64,000 nucleotides of DNA, from contig CAYZLR010000005.1 in assembly GCA_964479275.1 (NCBI GenBank), positions 3,743 through 67,742 on the forward strand, in the 5' to 3' direction. Source of the stretch: CALLPQ01 sp964479275. Lineage in GTDB: Bacteria; Pseudomonadota; Alphaproteobacteria; Caulobacterales; Parvularculaceae. Positions 17,714-25,952 of the stretch are shown here, one piece after another. The notes beneath the pieces are model-generated. The model saw nothing but the letters and a program-made list of their open reading frames with translations. It made no database searches and was not told the DNA's origin. The position numbers and the translations under genes were made by a program. Every line of letters starts with the position of its first letter. The first letter of the stretch is position 1.

Positions 17714-19060
17714 CTAAGTCAGCAAAAACCTGTCCAAGACGTTCGATGTTTGAACCCCTCCAGGGCGCGCGGCACCGCCAATGACATAAATTGCATCATT
17801 CAAATTCACCGCGCCTAATCCATGTCTTGGTCGCGGCATGGGGCTTACGCTATGCCAGCGGTCTTCGCTGGTGTCATAAGCCCAGACCTTTTTATAGACC
17901 CCGCCATCACGATTGCGGGTTCCAAAATACTCACCGCCAAAAACATAGATAATATCCCCAATGGCGGCGGCGGCAAGGCCGGCTTGCGCCTGTGGCATTG
18001 GGCGCAATTTTTGCCAGCGATCCGATAGGGGGTCATAAGCTTCTGTTATATCCAGGTTGCCACCGGAAACGCGTCGCCCGCCCATTAAATACAACACGCC
18101 GCGCATCGCAACGCCGGCCGCGGAGTTACGGGGGATGCTCATCGGGGCTAATTCAATCCATTGCCGTGCTCTGGGATCATAGGCATAGTGACGATCAGTA
18201 TCAATATGATCCGCCCATTGAGAATTACGGCTCCCTCCCGGAGCGCGCCCCCCAACCACATGGATGAACCCATTTAGCGATACGCAAACAGCTTCGGATT
18301 GCGGGGAAGGCATGTTGCCAACATATTCCCATTTATCATCCAGTGAGGCGAGCCGGTAAATTCGATCGCGCATCTCCCAACCAGCATTTCTGTTATTACT
18401 CGAAAACCCTCCAAGGGCATAAAGATACCCATTTTGTGGGACGAGCTGAATATGATGACCAGCATCGGGGAAGGCAGGCCCAATTGTCCAGCGATCCGCG
18501 ATGGGATCATAAACGCTAACCTGGCGCGTTGCGGCGACCCGTCCATTGTTAACACCGACAATTCCCCCGGCGTTAACAATGATATTGAATCGCTGCGCTC
18601 TAAGTGCTTTTCTCGATTGGCGATTTGCAATTTGATTTGTCCAAAAGGGGGCGGGGTAAATCTCCTGAACTGGAAAAGGCATATCCGCTAGCCGTGTCCA
18701 TTTTGCATCAATATGCTGCCCTGAATCAGGTTTTATGCGCGGGTTATTAGGAGCATCTTTCGGGTTTGTATTAACATCAGGGAGATTGTCTTCATCAATG
18801 TTCTTTGGATAGTAATCATCATCATAATCGGGGAGTGGATCTGGATAGGGTTGTCGCGCCTGCACACTATTTTGTTGGTATACGTCCGAACGAGAAAATG
18901 CGCTGGCGTGGAGAAACGAATTTGCAGTGAGAGTACTCAGTCCGAGTGCGGCGCTATTTTTCAAAAAAGAGCGCCGTTGGGCTGGGAATTGATTTGGCGG
19001 TGTTTCGCTACCTCTAGTTGTCTGCGTTGAGTGATCCCGATTTTTGCTTCGTTTTACCAT
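17714..19060 (-). CDS. Tat-exported kelch-repeat protein
   Basis: The 448-residue protein has a twin-arginine signal (RRSFLKNSAALGLSTLTANS, about 29-48), so it is exported folded to the periplasm. After a proline/aspartate-rich linker (about 70-115) come about six kelch repeats from about 120 to the end. Each shows the GG doublet and spaced Trp/Tyr, for example DRWTIGPAFPDAGHH, YALGGFSSNN, YLMGGRRVSGG, YVFGGEYFG and YVIGGAARPGG. They should form one beta-propeller. No catalytic motif of galactose oxidase or N-acetylneuraminate epimerase is evident, so function is unknown. It lies 37 bp downstream of sodC and is probably cotranscribed. Its last codons overlap one arm of an inverted repeat. Confidence 0.85.
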   Translation of the reverse strand: MVKRSKNRDHSTQTTRGSETPPNQFPAQRRSFLKNSAALGLSTLTANSFLHASAFSRSDVYQQNSVQARQPYPDPLPDYDDDYYPKNIDEDNLPDVNTNPKDAPNNPRIKPDSGQHIDAKWTRLADMPFPVQEIYPAPFWTNQIANRQSRKALRAQRFNIIVNAGGIVGVNNGRVAATRQVSVYDPIADRWTIGPAFPDAGHHIQLVPQNGYLYALGGFSSNNRNAGWEMRDRIYRLASLDDKWEYVGNMPSPQSEAVCVSLNGFIHVVGGRAPGGSRNSQWADHIDTDRHYAYDPRARQWIELAPMSIPRNSAAGVAMRGVLYLMGGRRVSGGNLDITEAYDPLSDRWQKLRPMPQAQAGLAAAAIGDIIYVFGGEYFGTRNRDGGVYKKVWAYDTSEDRWHSVSPMPRPRHGLGAVNLNDAIYVIGGAARPGGVQTSNVLDRFLLT

Positions 19061-19097
19061 TCCATTACCACCTTATCTCCCCAATGTGTGATAAAGT

Positions 19098-19748
19098 TTA
19101 ACGCCCAACCACAGCACATGCAATGCGTCCCCCTGCGCCTCCAATGGGTTGAGAGCGATGATCGTCACGATTTTCGTGAATGATGACCGCAAAACCATCA
19201 TCATCTAACAACGGATGGGCGTTTCCCAGTGTTCCAGTCGCCTCTGAGGGGTAAAGAGACAATCCAGTGCGGAAAATCTCAGCTGTTGCTCGTCCGTCAG
19301 CACCAGCATAGATGTTGGGAATATCCGCTCTTTCTGCCCCTTGTTGATTGAGTAATCCGTGTTGATTTTGATCGGGATCAACATGCCCGCCAGACGCTTT
19401 AAACCCGCTATCTCCGTCAGAACAGTCACCGATTTGATGAAGATGAATACCATGCCACCCTTGAGGTAATTGCGAGACATCGACACGTATTAAAACACCG
19501 CCATTGGGTGCACCAATGAACACGACATTTCCAACAGTTTTGCCTTGCGAGTTGTTGAATTGACCAGGGGTGTGCACGCCTTCACTTAACGCGAGATCAT
19601 CTAACAATGCTGGCGCTTTTTGCGGCTGTGACGATGGTTCGCCTCTACCGCATCCCGATAGGAAGAGGATGGAAAAAAGGCCACTTATGACCCAAAATGT
19701 CTTTAGCATTGGTTTTGTGCAAGATAGAAAGATAGATTTGTCGTTCAC
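19098..19748 (-). CDS. sodC: Cu/Zn superoxide dismutase, probable lipoprotein
   Basis: SodC converts superoxide to hydrogen peroxide and oxygen in the periplasm. The 216-residue protein has a signal sequence ending in a lipobox (LSGC, about 30-33), so it is likely membrane-anchored. Copper and zinc ligands are visible in HGIHLHQIGDC (about 100-110), SGGHVDPDQNQHG (about 119-131) and DGFAVIIHE (about 184-192). The two disulphide cysteines (GDC and IAC) are present. The start is a GTG preceded by AGGAG at 7-nt spacing. An internal ATG 13 codons later lacks a ribosome site. It heads an operon with the kelch gene and diverges from the beta-helix lipoprotein gene. Confidence 0.95.
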   Translation of the reverse strand: MNDKSIFLSCTKPMLKTFWVISGLFSILFLSGCGRGEPSSQPQKAPALLDDLALSEGVHTPGQFNNSQGKTVGNVVFIGAPNGGVLIRVDVSQLPQGWHGIHLHQIGDCSDGDSGFKASGGHVDPDQNQHGLLNQQGAERADIPNIYAGADGRATAEIFRTGLSLYPSEATGTLGNAHPLLDDDGFAVIIHENRDDHRSQPIGGAGGRIACAVVGR

Positions 19749-19942
19749 GCGGATGCTCCTGATTAATTTAGCTGCTCTAGCATAAGCGGTGTTTCGTCCA
19801 AGATCAAAACCTTCCTTAAACTCAATGTTTTGATTGGATTGGCGATGAAACAGCGCCGTGTAACTGCATAGACCAGTCGTTCATCTATTGACCCGATGGC
19901 AAAAACCCCTCAAATTTTAATGAAAATAAGGGAAATCATCCG

Positions 19943-21193
19943 ATGAATGCTCTGTATCGACATACCACCGAGAAACGGTCACGCAGGAACTTGAAAATTG
20001 CCGCTGGCTTCATTGTTATGCTTGGGGTTGCCTCCTGTAGTCAGGAAAACACAAAAACACCCGCTGTTAATGTGGATTATCAGGAAAAACTGCTTGAACA
20101 ATTGATTGATGCCAAGCCAGGAGATGTGATCTCTATTCCTGAGGGGACTTACGCATTTGATCGAGGGTTATCGCTAAATATCGATGATATTACGATCCGT
20201 GGTGCTGGTATGGACAAAACTATCTTGAGTTTTAAAAATCAGATCGCCGGCGCGGAAGGTTTATTGGTCACGGCCTCTAATTTTACCATTGAAGATTTAG
20301 CGATTGAAGACGCTAAGGGGGACGCCTTAAAAATCACTGAAGGGGACAATATCATTATTCGCCGAGTGCGGACGGAATGGACGAATGGCCCAGATACAAA
20401 TAATGGCGCATATGGATTTTATCCGGTGCAAACAACGAATGTACTCATCGAGGAAAGCGTGGCGATTGCCGCAGCTGATGCTGGCATTTATGTCGGGCAA
20501 TCGAAAAATGTAATTGTGCGAAATAACCGCGCTGAGTTTAATGTGGCGGGCATTGAGATTGAAAACACTCAAGGGGCAGACGTATACGATAATGTTGCGG
20601 TTGATAATACCGGGGGCATTTTAGTGTTTAACATGCCGAATTTGACGCAATCGGGTGAAAATGTTCGTATCTATAATAATGAAGTAACGGGAAACAACAC
20701 CAAGAATTTTGGTCATAAAGGGACCCCGGTGGCGAGTGTACCAGCAGGATCTGGTATTGTGGTGACGTCCCATGATAATGTTGAAATTTTTGGGAATCGT
20801 CTCACCGATAACAGAACGGCCAATGTTATCATTTCATCTGTACATTCTACAGGCTGGGTTTTAACTCGCGCAGAAGAAAGCTTTGATCCCTATCCAGAAC
20901 GAATTCATGTTCATGATAATATCTATAGTGGTGGCGGCCAATCACCAGATGGATTAGATTTAAAAACATTAAAAACATTGATGTTTGGGCTTAACGGGCG
21001 TTTGCCCGATGTCTTGTGGGACGGTTACATGCGAACGAACTTAGATAACGCTCAAATATGCATTAACGAAAAAGACATTGAAGTCCTCAATGCCGATCAA
21101 CCCAACGGAAATGCAAACCCGCGTCTTGAGCCTGGGGTTTTGGGGTGTGAATTACCGGCTTTAGAGGAGATCACATTGGCTAAGAAAAGTTAG
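19943..21193 (+). CDS. Parallel beta-helix lipoprotein (TIGR03805-like)
   Basis: The 416-residue protein has a lipoprotein signal (lipobox VASC, about 29-32). It then forms a right-handed parallel beta-helix, seen as repeating short strands with Asn/Asp turns such as NITRG-type, NVLIEESVAI, NVIVRNNRAEFN and NVEIFGNRLTDN, roughly residues 45-300. The pattern and the partner gene 2 bp downstream match the TIGR03805 family. As I recall, that family always pairs with TIGR03806 and has unknown function. Beta-helices of this kind usually bind or cleave polysaccharides, but no catalytic residues are identifiable. The gene is transcribed divergently from sodC across 194 bp. Confidence 0.85.
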   Translation: MNALYRHTTEKRSRRNLKIAAGFIVMLGVASCSQENTKTPAVNVDYQEKLLEQLIDAKPGDVISIPEGTYAFDRGLSLNIDDITIRGAGMDKTILSFKNQIAGAEGLLVTASNFTIEDLAIEDAKGDALKITEGDNIIIRRVRTEWTNGPDTNNGAYGFYPVQTTNVLIEESVAIAAADAGIYVGQSKNVIVRNNRAEFNVAGIEIENTQGADVYDNVAVDNTGGILVFNMPNLTQSGENVRIYNNEVTGNNTKNFGHKGTPVASVPAGSGIVVTSHDNVEIFGNRLTDNRTANVIISSVHSTGWVLTRAEESFDPYPERIHVHDNIYSGGGQSPDGLDLKTLKTLMFGLNGRLPDVLWDGYMRTNLDNAQICINEKDIEVLNADQPNGNANPRLEPGVLGCELPALEEITLAKKS

Positions 21194-21195
21194 TT

Positions 21196-22416
21196 ATGGC
21201 ATCTCGGCAGTGGCTTCTCGGATTCATGATTTTGATCACTTCTTGCTCTCAAGGAGTGGAAAATAGTCATAATGGCGACAGCAAACCATCTTCAAAGATT
21301 GCAACCAATGATCTTTCCCATGAAGGGCCTTCATCACCGGTTTTTCATGAAACCGAAACACCGAGCAACTTAAGTGAGTGGGGGGTCCTGATCGTTCATG
21401 ATGAAGAGCTTGCCCTCGGTGAAGATGTGCAGCCTTATACTTTGAATTCCCCTCTTTTTACAGATTACGCGTTAAAATTGCGAACCTTATGGATTGGGGA
21501 AGGGCAAGCCAAAAGATCGGGTGGCAATGTGTTAGAATTCCCGGTCGGAACGATTATATCAAAGACATTCTATTACCCAAAGAACAATAACGGACATGTT
21601 TTCAAGCAAAAAGACGTGCAACCTGTTCATCATAATAATCGATTAAAGCTATCAAATTACAGGCTTTTAGAGACAAGGCTTCTCGTTAAGCGTGAGGCGG
21701 GTTGGGAGCCGATTTCCTATATTTGGGATCATAATCAAAAGGAAGCGCGGTTGAAGCGAACGGGCGCCCTCATTAAACTGACGATGGAGAATCCTTCTTT
21801 TCCGGTTAGCGACAATTTACAAAATTTTACTTACGTTGTGCCGAATATTAATCAGTGTGCGGGTTGTCATGCGGCGAATGCTACGACAAAAAAAATTATG
21901 CCATTAGGTCCTAAACCCGGACAGTTAAATGGTGATTATCATTATGCAGATGGGACTTTCAATCAGCTTGAGAGGTTAGAAAAACGAGGCTGGCTAGACC
22001 ATATTCCTTCTATTGACGGCCATATCTCCGTGTTGGAGAAATATAGTTTTGCCGGTTTAGAAGATGAGTCTGCTGCGCTCGAAGTAAAGGCACGCTCATA
22101 CTTAGATAGCAATTGTGCGCATTGTCATAATCCAGTCGGGCCTGCTGACACCTCAGGTTTGCATCTGAATATTGAAAATGAAAGCGTGTCCCATCTGGGG
22201 GTTTGTAAACCTCCTATTGCGGCTGGCGGGGGCACGGGGGGGCGTCAGTATGATATTGACCCCGGCGACGGGCAAGGATCAATTTTGCACTATCGTATGA
22301 CCATAACTGACCCTGGCGCCATGATGCCTGAACTTGGCCGCAGTCTTGTGCACCGTGAAGGAGCCTCGCTTATTGAGCGCTGGATTGATAATATGGATTC
22401 TGCATGTGAGAGTTAG
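21196..22416 (+). CDS. Dihaem c-type lipoprotein of the HNE_0200/SO_2930 family (TIGR03806-like)
   Basis: The 406-residue protein has a short lipoprotein signal (lipobox ITSC, about 14-17). The N-terminal half contains the family block LSEWGVLIVHD and YTLNSPLFTDYALKLRTLW (about 53-96). The second half has two CxxCH haem c sites, QCAGCH near 220 and NCAHCH near 306, and a C-terminal cytochrome-like end with the axial-methionine-type segment DPGAMMPELGR. It should be exported by Sec and matured by the Ccm system. The function of the family is unknown. The two haems suggest electron transfer to or from a substrate held by the beta-helix partner (inference). Confidence 0.87.
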   Translation: MASRQWLLGFMILITSCSQGVENSHNGDSKPSSKIATNDLSHEGPSSPVFHETETPSNLSEWGVLIVHDEELALGEDVQPYTLNSPLFTDYALKLRTLWIGEGQAKRSGGNVLEFPVGTIISKTFYYPKNNNGHVFKQKDVQPVHHNNRLKLSNYRLLETRLLVKREAGWEPISYIWDHNQKEARLKRTGALIKLTMENPSFPVSDNLQNFTYVVPNINQCAGCHAANATTKKIMPLGPKPGQLNGDYHYADGTFNQLERLEKRGWLDHIPSIDGHISVLEKYSFAGLEDESAALEVKARSYLDSNCAHCHNPVGPADTSGLHLNIENESVSHLGVCKPPIAAGGGTGGRQYDIDPGDGQGSILHYRMTITDPGAMMPELGRSLVHREGASLIERWIDNMDSACES

Positions 22417-22464
22417 GTATTTTATGAAATGGTATATGCAGCCATCCGCAACTACGAAAATTTT

Positions 22465-23496
22465 CTAAACAACTAATGCTCTTTGTTCATCAATTCCCAT
22501 GCTGAGGATAACAGGATCAATGTCTTGTCGTTTTTTAAAATTTGCTCTTGAATTTATACCAAACCATTGATTTGCAATTATGGTTTGCGCGACCGGTGGT
22601 CCCATTGTCGTGCCCGGTCCCAAAACGATAATCTTATCAGGGGCAAATTCTTTGATGCCAACCTCAAGCGATTTAGTAAAATTGTAAGGCTGGTTAATCT
22701 GATCACCTAATGTGTATTTATAGAGGGCCTGTAAATCAGCGCCCTTGGGCTGCCATATGCGCCCATTGCCATCAATCATGGGAATACTAGCTTGGCAAAA
22801 TAATGATTGCGGCAAAAACGCTTGTGCTTCGGGGATCATAAAGTCAAGCAAACTTGAGTGAAATGCAGCGTGATAAGAAAGCTCCACAGGATAACGATCA
22901 AAAGCGGGCAGGGCAGATTTTAAAAATTTAATACCCGGCTTATCTGCGGCTAACACGATGGTCCCCCCAAGATGTATCGACGTGCTCACCCGATAGCCTT
23001 TGTCGTTGGCTTCACCAATGATAGCCTCGATAAGTTTTACTTTTTTGCGATCAACCTTCCAATTTTCATTAACAATTGGGTATAGAATTTGTCCGCCCAC
23101 CCCTTTTTGGTGCATCAAAGTCCCCATAGTGTTAACAAGATGCGCACCATTTTTAATCGATAAAGCACCGGCACATGTGAGGCTTAAATACCATCCCATG
23201 GAATTGCCTGCGATTGCGACAATTTCATATTTTTTCTGATTAATTGCTCTGTAATCGGCAACCGCGCAGCCATAAATTAGTAAGGATGCGTGCTCACCAT
23301 TGGTATGGCGCGAACGCACGAACCTTTTTGCGCCGTCTAATTCACTAATCGGTGTTTGATTATTGTTTCGTCTTAATGCATCCAGCTGATCAATAAAGTC
23401 AGTTTGGTTTTGATGATGTTTTTGAAGATAGCCAAGTTCTGAAGCTTGATATGAACCTCTTCCTGGGCAGATGACGAGAGCGGTTTGGCGTGTCAT
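22465..23496 (-). CDS. FabD-like acyl carrier protein acyltransferase
   Basis: The 343-residue protein has the malonyl-CoA:ACP transacylase fold. The nucleophile serine lies in GNSMGWY (about 93-99; FabD has GHSLGE), and the catalytic histidine in HAAFHSSLLDF (about 201-211). The FabD arginine that grips the malonyl carboxylate, normally in a V..RG..M context, is replaced here by methionine (LVNTMGTLM). This predicts a neutral, non-carboxylated acyl substrate (inference from the family). An ILGPGTTMGPPVA-like loop lies near the C-terminus. The start ATG overlaps the stop of the upstream fused E1 gene by 4 bp, so translation is coupled. It ends convergently with the dihaem lipoprotein gene. 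Confidence 0.78.
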   Translation of the reverse strand: MTRQTALVICPGRGSYQASELGYLQKHHQNQTDFIDQLDALRRNNNQTPISELDGAKRFVRSRHTNGEHASLLIYGCAVADYRAINQKKYEIVAIAGNSMGWYLSLTCAGALSIKNGAHLVNTMGTLMHQKGVGGQILYPIVNENWKVDRKKVKLIEAIIGEANDKGYRVSTSIHLGGTIVLAADKPGIKFLKSALPAFDRYPVELSYHAAFHSSLLDFMIPEAQAFLPQSLFCQASIPMIDGNGRIWQPKGADLQALYKYTLGDQINQPYNFTKSLEVGIKEFAPDKIIVLGPGTTMGPPVAQTIIANQWFGINSRANFKKRQDIDPVILSMGIDEQRALVV

Positions 23497-25766
23497 TTTT
23501 TGCTCCGTCGAGTTGCTTGTTTTTTAGTTTTTAGTTTCTTCGTAACGGGTTTAGCGACTCGAGTCCATAAATCACAAGATGCGCCAACGATTTGATCGAC
23601 GCTGGGCAAAACCTCATAAGCTGCTGGTCCCAAAGGGATGAAACTATCTTCTGCTGTGAGCCTTGCAATAGGGGTTTGAATGTTTCGTTCTTGAAAAAGT
23701 GTAATAATCTGCTCACTGATGGAGCCTGTTTTGCGGCATTCGTCAACAATCAATATGGACTTTACACCTTCGATAGCCTTTAAAATTTCTTCCTCGGGAA
23801 GTGGATGCAACCAACGTAAATCACATATTCTAGCGTTAATATTATATTCTGCTTTCAATATGGGTTGCGCAATGCGAGAGAGATAATACCCATTTGCATA
23901 AGAAAGGATGCATAAATCTTGGGTTTTTATATTTTTTTCCGCACTATGAATATGAATTTTACCAAATTTCGCTTTACCGCTTTTCGCAGTAGATGATTTT
24001 GGCGGTGAATATTTTGACAGCCAAGCTCCATCACCTGGTGCATGCAGATCAGGAGTATTATAGAGCGCGATGGGTTCTAAAAATACAACCACCCGCTGCT
24101 CCTGATAAGCCAGACGCACGCATTCCCTCAACATCTCAGCCGCGTCTTTGCCATTGGAAGGGCAGGCAATAATGATACCTGGAATGTCTCTCAAGACGGC
24201 AAATGAATTATCATTATGAAAATGTCCCCCAAACCCCTTTTGATAACCAAGTCCTGCAATTCTTATGACACATGGGTTTGTGTATTGACCATTCGAGAAA
24301 AAGGAGAGCGTCGCAGCTTCTCCGCGCACCTGATCTTCTGCGTTATGCAAGTAAGCTAGGAATTGAATTTCTGGAACCGGGATCAAGCCATTGTGAGCCA
24401 TACCGATTGCGAGCCCTAAAATTGATTGTTCGTCGAGCAAGGTATCAAAAATTCGGGCAGGGCCAAACCTATCTTGTAAGCCCGTGGTAACGCCATACAC
24501 ACCGCCCTTTTTGCCAACATCTTCTCCAAATGCGATAAGGTTTGGATATTGCACCATCAAATCTGCGAGCGCTTGATTGATATGTTTTGAAAGAGTAATG
24601 GGTTTGCCGTGTGCTTTTTGATTTTTCTCAATGGAGAGCGGTGCTGTTTTTTTAACCGCTTTTGGAGGAACCAAGCTAGCCATTACGTCTTTTGCTGAGC
24701 TCAGTTTTGGTGCCGTTTGTGCACTGGCGCTCACCCGTGCTACGCGCGTGGACATTGCCTCATAACGGGCAATGATTTCATCAGCGGTAAGGATATTGCG
24801 CGCTATTAAATGATGAGCTGTACGAAGTAACGGGTCTCTCGCTTCTGTTTTTTCGAGTTGGGAAATAGCAGTGTAAGCAGCTTCAATATCAGCCCCAGCA
24901 TGCCCCATCAAACGAATAGTTTTCATATGTAGGAAAACTGGGGAGCGTGTACGCCGTGCAAACCCAACAGCTTCGCACATAGTATGATATGTTTGCGCTA
25001 TGTCTGTACCATCACATACATAGTAAGTGATGCCCGGGCGATTCTGGAATGATGTTTTTATCCATCCGTGCGGGGTTGTAACCGAAATACCAATATTGTT
25101 GTCTTCGCAGATAAATACAATTGGCATAGGAGCCCCTTGAAACGAAGCCCACTGGGCTGCGTTAAATGCTCCTTGAGCGGTTGAATGATTAGCAGAAGCA
25201 TCACCAAAACTTGCGATAATAATGCTATCATGGGGCAATGGTCCTTGGTGTTTAATCTTTTTGCTAATGCCTATGGAGTGGGCTGCACCAACGGCCTTTG
25301 GCAAATGTGAAGCAATCGTACTGGTCTGTGGGGGGATAAAACAATTTGCGCTACCCAAAACTTTATGCCGTCCACCCGAAACTGGATCATCTACACTGGC
25401 TGCGAAAGAGTGGGCCATATTGTGAAGAGGGGTTAATCCACCATGATTTTTAAGGCGTTGTATCAAAAAGGCTGCATCACGATAGTGCAAGAACGCCATG
25501 TCATCATTGCGTGTTGCCATGTCTAGCGCTGCCATACATTCATGGCCTGAACTTCCAATCGAATAAAATGTTTTTCCCTTGGACCGGCGTGCCATCAAAT
25601 CGAGATGGCGGCTCATCAGCTGGGTATCAAATAAATCGACGAGCATGAAAGGTGCAAGCTCATAACAATCAGAGTCAATGGGAGCGGTCTCAATAGGCGT
25701 TGGAAAATCGCTTGCCCGAACACGGTTGGTAAAAGCTTGATCAATCGCATCGGCCCGGTTGAACAT
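23493..25766 (-). CDS. Fused alpha-beta 2-oxoacid dehydrogenase E1 (branched-chain/pyruvate type)
   Basis: This thiamine-diphosphate enzyme of 757 residues joins E1-alpha (about 45-370) and E1-beta (about 395-725) in one chain. The alpha part has the TPP motif beginning GDASANHSTAQGA and ending about 30 residues later in EDNN (about 185-220). It also has GIS VTTP-like contacts and the HYRDAAF loop. The beta part has AFGEDVGKKGGVYGVT, the catalytic-type glutamate in DTLLDEQS and the GGHFHNDNS segment. A lysine-rich tail ends the protein. No E2 acyltransferase or E3 lipoamide dehydrogenase gene is adjacent. The only partner is the FabD-like gene, overlapping by 4 bp. It could release an aldehyde or hand an acyl group to a separate E2. 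Confidence 0.85.
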   Translation of the reverse strand: MFNRADAIDQAFTNRVRASDFPTPIETAPIDSDCYELAPFMLVDLFDTQLMSRHLDLMARRSKGKTFYSIGSSGHECMAALDMATRNDDMAFLHYRDAAFLIQRLKNHGGLTPLHNMAHSFAASVDDPVSGGRHKVLGSANCFIPPQTSTIASHLPKAVGAAHSIGISKKIKHQGPLPHDSIIIASFGDASANHSTAQGAFNAAQWASFQGAPMPIVFICEDNNIGISVTTPHGWIKTSFQNRPGITYYVCDGTDIAQTYHTMCEAVGFARRTRSPVFLHMKTIRLMGHAGADIEAAYTAISQLEKTEARDPLLRTAHHLIARNILTADEIIARYEAMSTRVARVSASAQTAPKLSSAKDVMASLVPPKAVKKTAPLSIEKNQKAHGKPITLSKHINQALADLMVQYPNLIAFGEDVGKKGGVYGVTTGLQDRFGPARIFDTLLDEQSILGLAIGMAHNGLIPVPEIQFLAYLHNAEDQVRGEAATLSFFSNGQYTNPCVIRIAGLGYQKGFGGHFHNDNSFAVLRDIPGIIIACPSNGKDAAEMLRECVRLAYQEQRVVVFLEPIALYNTPDLHAPGDGAWLSKYSPPKSSTAKSGKAKFGKIHIHSAEKNIKTQDLCILSYANGYYLSRIAQPILKAEYNINARICDLRWLHPLPEEEILKAIEGVKSILIVDECRKTGSISEQIITLFQERNIQTPIARLTAEDSFIPLGPAAYEVLPSVDQIVGASCDLWTRVAKPVTKKLKTKKQATRRSKK

Positions 25767-25952
25767 GAAAAGAGTTTCCTAGTCAGATTAAGTTTCTAAT
25801 GCTTTTGGTAAGTGTAAATGTGGTTTGTTTCAAGTTGAATTCTGACACTATGACCAATGAGTAGATTTTGAACCGCCCGCTCTAACTTATCCCCCTATCT
25901 CGAAATGCATTTATTGTCTGGAAAATGCATCTTGAATTGAGGAGATTAATCC

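Noticed and set aside
17597..17818. 73-codon plus-strand open frame at the end of the kelch gene
   Set aside because: It is antisense to the kelch coding end and contains the palindromic repeat; it has no recognisable product.
18434..18691. Plus-strand open frame inside the kelch gene region, and similar shadows inside E1, flhA, fliG and fliF
   Set aside because: These are opposite-strand frames of strongly supported genes and show no independent coding features.
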